Assembly (NCBI GenBank): GCA_022575985.1
Contig: JAKSXM010000263.1
Span: forward strand, 5,746,001 to 5,810,000
DNA from: Anagrus nilaparvatae
Taxonomy: Eukaryota; Arthropoda; Insecta; Hymenoptera; Mymaridae
Direction of reading: 5' to 3'
DNA: 64,000 nt
Part shown: positions 11,170 through 21,101 of the stretch, piece by piece
Layout: the number at the start of each line of letters is the position of its first letter
Position numbering within the stretch: the stretch's first letter is position 1
Program-made: the position numbers and the translations under genes
Notes under the pieces: generated by a model
What the model saw: only the letters and a program-made list of their open reading frames with translations
What the model was told of the DNA's origin: nothing
Database searches by the model: none

Positions 11170-12239
11170 GAGTTATTGGTTTTGATAAAGTTATAACATC
11201 CTGAAATAGTTATGAAATATTGAAAGTAAAATGATTTCTCAACTTTTTGCTATGCGTTTTTATAAGTTAAAGTTTAGATTTTTTGAATAATTTTCAACTG
11301 CCAATAATATATATTTATTATTAACGCAAATCTTATAAACTGTTATAATTAGAGAACCAGTTGTTATCTAAGCAAAAATAATCATACAAACAAAAATCCA
11401 TCTTTATTCATAAAGTATACTAAACAATTTATTACAAAAATGTTTCAATTTTCCAACAATTAATTAATAATATTTAACAATTTTTTTAAATTGTTATTAC
11501 ATATAAAAATTCTGTGTTTTTAACAAAATACTCAAATTTTTAAATTCGATAAGAAGTTTTTCAAATACTTTTTACTTTAAGAATTCATTTAATAATATAT
11601 TTATAGCCCGTGTTTTGGCTGCGCATCAGATTGTAATTTACTGAACTGAACAATAGATTTTTTTTTTTAAAATTGCACCAAGTAAATTAATTGTTGAAGA
11701 AACTTCTATTCGATTTTTAAATAAATTGTGGTTTTCGTATAAAAGATATTTTAATTATAGAAAAAATAAAAAAACGATGCAAATTTTAAGGTGACAACGT
11801 CGAAGTTTAAAATACACGCAGAATATTGTAATAATAATCATGTAAATAAAATCGTGCGCCTACAAACATTGTGCGACGTTGTCGTACTTTTTTTTTTATT
11901 CAAGCTACCACGAAAAATGATCTGTCAAAATACCGTAATTTTAATAAAAAAAGTATGAATTTCAAAAAATATTACGTTATACGAATAGAGAATTATTAAG
12001 TAGTGATATATATATATCCAGCCCTCTTTTATGCGTTTACTACTCTATAAAATAAACTCATTTTTTTGCAAATGAAATACTTTAGGAATGTATAAAAAGT
12101 ACCTTCGATTAAAGAACAATTTTTTTCAATACAAAATTCTTGACCCTTATAAATTAATTTAAGTTAAAAAAAAAAGTTTATAATAAAAACTGTTGAAAAA
12201 TAAGTAGTCAAGTATTAAAAATAATACGTAATTTAAGTT
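11170..12239. other. A/T-rich stretch, nothing recognised
   Basis: Long A/T-rich sequence with a short (TA)n at 12008-12017. No open frame, inverted repeat or transposon end could be supported. Confidence 0.4.
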
Positions 12240-13993
12240 AAATGTGAGAGGTTTTTTCATTTTCATAGAATAGCCTTAATAAAAATTAATAAAAAAAAAT
12301 AGTTTTCAAATGATATCTCGAATTGGATACTTATTTTTCTGAAAATTTTTTTTCTAAAATTTTTTTCACAAAAAAATACAAAAAATACAAATTTTTTTTT
12401 TCTTTTTGGACGTATACTTAATTTTTTCAAAATTTTTTTTGTCAAAATGAAAAAAATAGAAAAATAAAAAAAAATAATAAAAAAAAATGCAATATTTTTT
12501 TTTTTTTTTGGGTGTAATACCTCATTTAATTCTATGAAAGTACTAATATCTGAAAATATTGTAACTAGTGATATTTCAAAACCATTATCGAATTAAGACC
12601 TAATTTTTTTTTCAAACATTTTTTTATCAAAAAATCTCAAACCCCCCCTTTTTTTTTTTAATTTGGATGTAATACCTCATTTATTTCCATGAAAGTACTT
12701 ATATTTGAAAGTATAGTTTTCAAATGATATCTCGAATCGGATACTTATTTTTCTGAAAATTTTTTTTCTAAAATTTTTTTCACAAAAAAATACAAAAAAT
12801 ACCAATTTTTTTTTTCTTTTTGGACTTAGTACCTAATTTATTTTCATGGAAGTACTAGTTTTAAGAACCTTGTTTAATGTAATTTTTTGGATCTGATACT
12901 TAATTTTTTCAAAATTTTTTTTGTCAAAATTAAAAAAAAAGAAAAATAAAAAAAACTGCAATATTTTTTTTTTTTTTTGGTGTAATACCTCATTTAATTC
13001 CATGAAAGTACTAATATCTGAAAATATTGTAACTAGTGATATTTCAAAACCATTATCGAATTAAGACCTAATTTTTTTTCCAAACATTTTTTAATCAAAA
13101 AATCTCAAACCCCCCCCCCCCTTTTTTTTTATTTTGGATGTAATACCTCATTTATTTCCATGAAAGTACTAAAGTATGGTTTTTACTTGATATCTCCAAT
13201 CTGATACTTAATTTTTTGAAAATTTTTTTCCTAAAATTTTTTTCACAAAAAAATACATAAAACACTAAATTTATTTTTCGTTTTAGACATATCTAATTTA
13301 TTTTAATGAGAGTACAAGTTTTAGAAATTTAGTTTATAGTAATTTTTTGTATCCGATCACAATTTTTTTTTTTATTTTGATATAAATTATAACACACAAG
13401 AAAGAATGATGGAAATCTTGCCTCTTTTTGACTTCCTCGGATTATTTTGTTCGTTGCTATGTTTATTTATGTATGCAGGTTAATGAAATTATAAACAATA
13501 ATAAACAGCCTAAAAATATTAAATGGTTATGTTTGCATTTTAAAATTAAGATGCCAACCATTTTAAAATTAAGTTGCCAACCATTTCTTTGACTAAACAA
13601 AAAAATCATGTTTAATCATGTTCAATATTTTAATTATTAAGGGATAAAATTTTTTGAAATAATAACAGCCTTTACGAACAAATTTTATTAAGGGATAATT
13701 ATATATTCTAATAAAATTTTACAAAAAAATAATAAAATTAGCTTTTTTTATATTTATCTCTTTTTAATTATGCAAAAATGATTTAAAATCCATTAACGCC
13801 GGCGCGATCAATCCATGGACGCTAGAATTTTTACTTTAATAACAAAATAATCTTAATGGTCTACTTTACCTAGTAAAAAAGAAAAATTTATGTATAATTG
13901 CATGGTTGTAATCAATAATATTTATTGCATATTGAAGTTTAAAGACCATTGTTTGAGGAACCTCAGTGCCAGCTAGTTGGCAGGGTATTTCTT
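12240..13993. repeat. ~460-bp repeat array plus tail block (copy 1)
   Basis: 12240-13380 holds about two and a half degenerate tandem units. Markers such as GTAATACCTCATTTA and ATGATATCTCGAAT recur at spacings of about 415-465 bp, separated by long A and T runs. A non-tandem tail (13381-13993) follows and ends with two adjacent small hairpins, TGAGGAACCTCA and TGCCAGCTAGTTGGCA (about 13955-13986). The whole block, array plus tail, recurs in the same orientation at 45040-47762. It is a dispersed element or segmental duplication of unknown class. Confidence 0.7.
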
Positions 13994-15639
13994 ATATTGT
14001 AGCAGAGCTTTGGTTTTTAACTTTAACTTTAGACAATAATATTTTATTTACATGGTGCAATTTATATGCTATTCCTTATCGAAAACATTTTTATTTTTAA
14101 AAGTGGCTCTTTAGTCTGTAGTGTCACACTCTTTAGTGTCTCTTTAGACCCTAGACCTAGTCTATGTCTTCCAGCGTCAAAAAAAACGTTTAACGTTTGG
14201 CTTCGCATTCAAATTTGCAGCCATAAGCTTTTAAGAACGTTTATCCGTTAAAAAAAATAATGACAGAATGTAATAAAACGTCAATAGTATTAAAATTTAA
14301 ACTTTTATTGTTACCTATGCACCGACTTAATTAATTTTTTATGAATAGAATAAAAGTGGTAATTTAACATTGCACTTACGGGAAAATTTGTTTAGGCTTT
14401 ATAAAAAGTAGGGTGCTAATGACACAGATCGATGAAACTTAATAAATATGATAAATAATTGCTTAAAGATTACATTCCTAATTAGTTTTACATACTTTAT
14501 CGACTTTATTTTTGTAAATTTAATAAAAAACACGCAATAACACGTAACATAACCAAAAAGCTCATTATTTTAATTACGTTTTTTTAAATTGTATAATACA
14601 ATGAGACTTTTTTTTGTAATATTCTTGGATTATTAATGGTTTTTATAGTTTCTTTTCAATTAATAGCTTCTAAAATAAACTAAAAAAAAAAATTTATGTC
14701 GGTAATCGTAATTCTTGCGAAAATGTAATATCAGCAGATAAACCTCCTTAACCCATTAAGTCCGAAGGCCATTTTTACGTGTCGATTTGTAAACCGCTTC
14801 AAAAAATATATTATATGCTACAAATTATAAATAAAATCATGGCCCCTTAAGAAAAAGATTTGCTTTTTAAGAATCCGAGGTCAGATTTTTGATTTAGACT
14901 TCTGGAAAGTCAGTAGAGCGGGTCAAAGTTGGCCAAAATTATAAAAAAAAAACGTTTCATACAAGCACTGATTATTATCTTACAAAACACAATTTAATGT
15001 TTAGAACTTATATTTTTACCACGAGAAAAAAATTTAATTTTGGAAAATGAAAATATAATTTTAAAATTTGAGGTTTCTATTGAGTTACGATGTTTTAATC
15101 GAATTTTTAAGCATTTTTTGACCAAAAAATGCGATGTTTGCACGGTTAACGTTAACCGATTTTGCCCAAACTTATCACTGGTCATTTTTTAACCAAAAAA
15201 ATTACTTTAGGCACCCAAGATAAAAATAAAAATTTTCGCTCCAGGCTAATGCGCATGCTTAATAAGTTTGTAATTTATATATAATTATATACTCTTTATA
15301 TAATTTGTCTGAAGCAATGCCTAGAATTTCTTTTGCAAATGTTTACTTTTTAAATAATTTTATTAGGAAAGTTCATTAATAATTTAAATTATTTTTAATT
15401 TTAGAAACTAAATTATCAATTTATTTATAATAAGAAACTTTAATCAGGCTGCAAACAACAAAGTTAAAAGTCAAATGCGCACAATTAATGAATTTTTCAA
15501 TTAGAACTTTCAGAAACTAGATAAAGCAAAAAAACCGTTATGGTATTTAATTATTATTTGTTTTTGAGTACGTTTATTACCAGTAAAATCGCTTTAAAAT
15601 ATTTTTTTTGGTACTTGAGGTTGGGTATCTTTTTTTATA
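13994..15639. other. A/T-rich stretch with one diverged repeat
   Basis: No gene recognised. About 14330-14480 resembles 43835-43970 (shared TTTAACATTGC and AAAGATTA). Frames at 14066-14251 and 14994-15185 look random. Confidence 0.4.
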
Positions 15640-15900
15640 TATTTAAATAGTATTTTCCATCGTTTAGTAATTTTTTAAAACATTTTGCAAGCCTTATAAA
15701 AAATTAAAAAGCTGAAAAGTCTAAATTCCCATGTTATTTAAATGGGGAAATGGAGGTGCTTACAGGCACGCTTTTTTGAAAAGCAAAAGCAAAATTCTTG
15801 GAGCTGAGGACTTCTTATGACTAAAAGTTCACGAAAACCCAGGGAGCAAAGTTTTTCTTAAAACTCCAAATTTAGGTCCACTCTAATGCACATTCATTAT
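15640..15900 (+). repeat. Diverged copy of the 52-58 kb long inverted-repeat family
   Basis: Shares CCCATGTTATTTAAATG and the following CTTGGAGCTG with 57340-57480 and, inverted, with 53230-53340. It is a third, older and partial member of that repeat family. Confidence 0.6.
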
Positions 15901-16044
15901 TCGTAATAAAATTAACTGAGCCTGGGAGAAACTTATTTTTGGCGAAGAAATCTAAAACAGAAATATATTTTGGGTAAATTCAGGATCTTCAGCTAATAAA
16001 ATTATAAAGAGATTACCGATTGGCCGGAATAACTTTAATATTTA

Positions 16045-16561
16045 ATTTTAAAAGTCCTAAAATATCACCCAAAGTTGCCTATTGTGGGCAACCAGACCTT
16101 TCAAGGTCAAAACGGATACCAGAATCGTAATTGGCGACCCAAAAAACATAAGTCCCTTTGAGAAAATTCTTCTTTTACGTCGCAGGGTTTCGTTTCCTTT
16201 GTTTCCCTTTAAAACGGGTTTTTTGACCCTCCGGCTCAAGATTCAACCGTAAAACCTCAACCAATCGAGTCCTGGCTTACGGCAAACTTATTTTTACACT
16301 GAATACAAACTTTTAAGACCCGAAATCGTAATCAGCAACCCAAAAAACATAAGTAACCGATGAGAAGTCCTTAAAAGTTCTACAATATCACACAAAGTTG
16401 CCTATTGTGGGCAACCAGACCTTTTAAAGTCAGAACGGATACCAGAATCGTAATTAGCGACCCAAAAAACATAATTCAAGATTCGACCGTAAAACCTCGA
16501 CCAATCGGGCCATGGCTTACGGCAAACTTCTTTTTTCATCGAATACAAACTTTTTAGACCT
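16045..16561. repeat. Direct repeat, two copies
   Basis: About 16045-16322 and 16370-16561 share CAAAGTTGCCTATTGTGGGC, the following CAACCAGACCTTT, and CGTAATTAGCGACCCAAAA or close variants. The first copy carries about 90 extra bases in its middle. Open frames on the minus strand here are not supported. Confidence 0.8.
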
Positions 16562-16586
16562 CCCCCCCCCCCGCTCAAATTAAAAT

Positions 16587-18607
16587 TTTCACTACACTCA
16601 AGGGTAGAGGTATCCTTCTGTATATCAAAGAAAATTTCAAGGCAAAAATCGAATATCTTTTCTGCTTAGTTTGGGAAGGGTCCTCTGCTCCTACCTTAAT
16701 TGTCTTGGTATATCGTCCTCCTGATGTATCCATCAGATCAGATAGACAATTAATAAAGTTCTTGCGCTCCACATGCTCTGATTTCAGTCATAATTGTAAT
16801 TGGCGATTGGAATGCTGACATGTTAGCACCAAATAACTCTGAAACTCGCTTTATCACGGACTTTATGAGTGAGCTCTCATTAAACTTAATTCCTACCGGT
16901 CCATCCCACCACACCACAAGAATACCTAAAAATAACATCAACAATGCCTTGACTGAAGACAGCATACTGCCTGACGCTGACGTAACGACTGATGAAGACG
17001 TACTGTCTGTAACTGCTGAAACATCGGATACTTGTGAACTTCCCGACAACAATAATCTTATCATCAACAAAATAAGTAAAGATACTTGGATAGATACGAT
17101 TTTTGTAGACGTATGTGACTCCATAATTAGGTATGATCGTTTTTTACCCACTTTTCCTAACAGGCATGACATTATTACTGCTACCATTGACATTTTTCAT
17201 CTTTCAGTAAACAATGAAACTTACACATATAAGTGCATTAATAAAATAACATCTCATGACCTTAACTTGCTTACAGACTCAAGACTGGTCACTATTTACC
17301 TCTGATGATGCACTTAATATTGAACAAGGACTTAAAATTATAACCGACAATTTACAAAATGCAATAAAGTTACATTTTAGCACCTGATAAAAAACTAAAA
17401 AATAAAAAGTCACTATATCCCTGGATCAATACCGAATTAAAACTACTAATTTCAAAACGCGACGCCACCTGTAGATGTTACGAAAGGACAGGTTCACGAC
17501 AGTTACTTGACGAATACCTTACCTTGGCCAACTTGACTGAACAGAAATCTGAGACTGCACAATGTGCTTATATGCACAATCGTATATGTAACTCATTAGA
17601 CACTAACAAAAACTTCTGGAGTGAAATGAGGAATTTAGATCTAATTCCTAAACCCAGTAATGCACTTCATGGGTTCCTCCCTCTCAAATATCCTTCTCTC
17701 CATCAGAGGACCCATTTACATTTTTTAATCTAGCCTTATCGGCTCTTCCAGATGGTTTTATGTTTAAGGAGGTTACAGTTAATGATGTCATCTTAGCAGT
17801 CTCTCACTTTCAGTCCCAAGCCATACGTGAAGATGGCATCCCTCAAAGCGTAGTTGCCAAATCACTACCATCGATTGCTAAACATATAACTAAATTATTC
17901 AATGCATCATTGATAAATGGAATCTTTCCTGAAACTTGGAAAATATCCCGCGTTCTGGCTCTTAAAAAGGTCTCAATACCCTCATCTACTTCGGACTTCA
18001 GACCAATCGCCTTACTATGCTTCCCCTCAAAAGTCTTAGAGAAGTTAGCTCATGATCAGGTGGTCAACTTTTTAACAAAGTCAAAAATCCTTGATGTATT
18101 TCTAGCTGGTTTCAGGAAAAATCATTCAATATCAAAACTTTTTTTATCAACGCAAACGGCTTTACTAAAATTGACTGATGATATTCGTTTAGCTAAGGAA
18201 ACTCAGTTGGCCACCCTTCTTCTTCAGTTTGATTTCTCTAAGGCTTTTGATAACGTATCCCCTTCCAAGCTTCTGAAAAAACTACAGGAAATTGGCTTTT
18301 CAAGATTTGCCTTAACCTGGTTTTGGTCATATCTCTGTGGTCCTTCGCAATGTGTTTTTTCTAAACAAAAAACATCGGCTCCTCAAGATATTAATATAGG
18401 AGTACCCCAAGTCTCAGTTCTTGGGCCCCTACTATTCTGTATTTACATGAATGATCTTAAACTACATCTTGATAATAGGATCTTAAGACTGCTGTACGCG
18501 GATGACCTACAGATGTATGTCCAGGTACCAGTAGATCAAATTCAAAAAGGCATCGATCTCTTAACTGACGCAGCTCAAAAAGGGTCAATCTGGTCAGACC
18601 TCAACAT
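16587..18607 (+). pseudogene. LINE A (CR1/L2-like), ORF2 first part, 5'-truncated
   Basis: This begins inside the endonuclease domain (GILLYIKENFKAKI near 16600; YRPPDVSIRSDRQ; GDWNADML by comparison with copy B) and runs into reverse transcriptase: FQAGFRK-like region (18095-18125), DFSKAFDNVSPSKLLKK, GVPQ.SVLGPLLFCIY and LLYADDLQMYV (near 18495). Frames are broken at about 17300 and 17390-17520 and before 17760. The RT reading stops at 18607, where LINE B begins; homology resumes at 33498. AAATTAAAAT lies at 16577-16586 and again at 36919-36928 after its 3' tail, a possible but A/T-rich target duplication. CR1/L2-type assignment is from RT style, a PHD-type ORF1 in copy B, and an (AAT)n tail. 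Confidence 0.85.
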
Positions 18608-19185
18608 ACTTTCTTGGAGAGAAAGTATGTATCTTTCTTACATTGGAGAGATAGCGCAGGCGCGGCGCGATAAGTACACGCGAATTTGCACTCTGCATTT
18701 ATTAAAAAAATAGATCATCAATTAATAATTCATAATAATAGAAGTGCAATTTCTTGAAAAATAACATCACAGCTAACACAAGTGCAATAAATAATTGGTA
18801 ATAAATAAGCTATTCATCTATAATTTAAACAACTTGTGCTTCGCGTGTATCGTATTCGCTGCCGCCATATTAACTTCATGTGTACTTATATACTTTCTTT
18901 ATTTTGTGTACTCATACTTTTAAATTTTGACTGCGCGATACAAACTATCATATCAGTATTAAAATTATTGTTATGCAGAACAACATCATAGTGTCATTTC
19001 AAGTGCAATTAGTGCAATTGTGCATAAGTTTTTTCTAGTCATCATATGTTATTTAATGTGTGTATATATAAAACCAATATATTAAAAAAAAAAAAAAAGA
19101 AAACACACATTCAAAATTAACACCGTTTTAGTTATCATTATATGATAACCTAAATATATTGTAAGTTATTACTTTTATACACAAG
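18608..19185 (+). other. LINE B 5' leader
   Basis: The sequence between the junction with LINE A and the ORF1 start contains AAGTGCAAT three or more times (for example near 18740, 18778, 18998) and a short G/C-rich stretch near 18655. The copy of ATACTTTCT belonging to LINE A and AGAAAGTAT just inside LINE B form a 9-bp hairpin across the junction. An internal promoter is expected for a LINE but no specific element can be pointed to. Confidence 0.55.
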
Positions 19186-19438
19186 ATGTCTCTCATCGAC
19201 GCATATTCAAAACAACAAAAAACAAGAACATACATTCTCTGTCGTGTATGCAATACGAAGGGTGTAAAAGGTAACCCTATGGTCACCTGTATTAAATGCA
19301 CAAAACAGATGCACTCCAAAAACAGCTGTGCTACAATTACAGACACGACTAAAATGCACTACACATGTTCTCTATGCAAAATTGCACAAAGACGTAGTAC
19401 CCAATCAGGAACAGTATCTTATGGGCGACGCTCCGCCC

Positions 19439-19924
19439 CACAGTGTGGCGAAATGGACAAAAATCGCTCTTGGACTGAGTTTTTGAGCTATCGACTTGAA
19501 ACTTGTTTTGAATGACTTTAAAATAAGCCTGCTTTCGTCTCTCACTGCGGATTTTTCATATTTTTTTATTTTTAATTAGCCTATTTACACGAACTCAACC
19601 TATTCATTTATCGAAATTTTCACTTCCTACATTTTTTGCACTCTAAAACAAACGGGAAATTTTTTCGTGTTAATCCTGCTTTATATACATAAAAATTAAA
19701 AAACATTTTTAAGTAAAAAAATATTAAATCATAATTTTTGCATATTTTAGAATCACGCATAAAATTTATTTTTAGTAAAAAGGCTAATTATAAATAAAAA
19801 AATATGAAAAATCCGCAGTCAGGCACGAAAGCAGACTTATTTTAAAGTCGTTCAAAACAGGTTTCAAGTCGATAGCTCAAAAACTCAGTCCAAGAGCGAT
19901 TTTTGTCCATTTTGCCACACTGTG
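19439..19924. mobile_element. Transib-like MITE with RSS-like ends
   Basis: 486 bp with inverted arms of about 145 bp (19439-19583, 19781-19924). Both ends start with CACAGTG, identical to the V(D)J RSS heptamer, then 11 bp, then ACAAAAATC, one base from the RSS nonamer ACAAAAACC. Flanks are CGCCC (19434-19438) and CACCC (19925-19929): a 5-bp G/C-rich duplication with one transition. Transib transposons are known for CACWRTG-type ends and 5-bp G/C-rich duplications. Excising 19439-19929 restores the ORF1 frame. No transposase is encoded. Confidence 0.75.
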
Positions 19925-20569
19925 CACCCCCACAACAGCCGCACCTCCTACTACTATATCATCTCAGTCTAGTAGGCGGACCTCTGGGCGTGGGACTCAA
20001 CCATCAAGTAATGCCCCTGCTACAGTACTGCCTGCGTGTGATGCATTATCCATAAAAAATCTTCAGGCAGAACTTGAGAAAATGAACAACCTTCTACAAG
20101 ATCTTCAAATTACGTGTACCAACAACAGCACTGCCATCGTTTTTCTCAAGCAAGAAAATCTTCGCCTATCTGAGTTGTTAATGAGTCATCAGAGCTGCAA
20201 CCAAATCTTATCAACATCACAATCAAACACATCTCGCAGCCAAAGCAGTAACAATAATTTTAAGTCAGTTGATAACAACACTAACACCACTAATAATATT
20301 ATAAATAGCAATAATTTATTTAATGACAAAATTTATACTAATAATAAAAATAACACTCTTGTACCTTATATTAATTGTAATAATGATAACTATTTATCTA
20401 TTAATGATAATAATTTACCAAATTTTAGAAATAACAATGATAATTTAACTAAAACTCTTTTAAAAAATAGCAATCAAAAAAATAGTCTTCAAAATGATTT
20501 CTCTCACAAATATGAAACCATAATTTTCAATTCTAGTGATAATAGTATTAGACATTATTCTCAAATAAA

Positions 20570-20656
20570 TAATAATAATAATAATAATAGTATTAAAAAT
20601 AGTAATGGTAATAATAATAATAATATTAATGATAATAATAATAATAATAATAATCA
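20570..20656. repeat. (AAT)n tract coding Asn, insertion target
   Basis: Imperfect AAT repeats in frame with LINE B ORF1 code poly-Asn. The tract continues at 26625-26655 on the other side of the R1-clade LINE. AATAATAATCA is present at 20646-20656 and 26614-26624. Confidence 0.85.
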
Positions 20657-21101
20657 ATTTTTTTTTTTTTTTTTTTTTTTTGCACTCGGGGCAGGGGGGT
20701 GAGAAGGCACTTACGCCCGAACAGAACCGGTATCTGAACAGTGTCGGACTCCAAGGGGCAAGGCACTCTGCAAAAGACAGATGCCTTGCCCAAAGCATAC
20801 CGACAAAACTCACCCCCATTCTCTGCCTTTATCACATTACATCGGGTTGACTTAGGCCATGTATCCTCTTTAATGAAGATCCTTTCTTTCTTTTGTCCTC
20901 TTATCCTGGAGGTTCCTTATTTCTCCTTCTTGTTATTTCGCCATGTCGTCAAATAGATATATACATAGGTTTATAAATTAATAAATATATAAATATATAA
21001 ATAAATAAATAAATTAATATCCTTGTACGTCCTCCATTATCCCCCATTGGTATCGCGTGCAAGAACCGTATATTTTGACTGCTCCTACACGCGGCTCCTA
21101 G

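Noticed and set aside
16750..17193. 147-codon minus-strand frame
   Set aside because: It is antisense to LINE A ORF2; the plus-strand reading matches copy B.
20460..20850. Open frames of poly-Ile, poly-Asn, poly-Tyr and poly-Lys around the AAT tract
   Set aside because: They are the repeat and poly(A) read in other frames across the junction of two LINEs.
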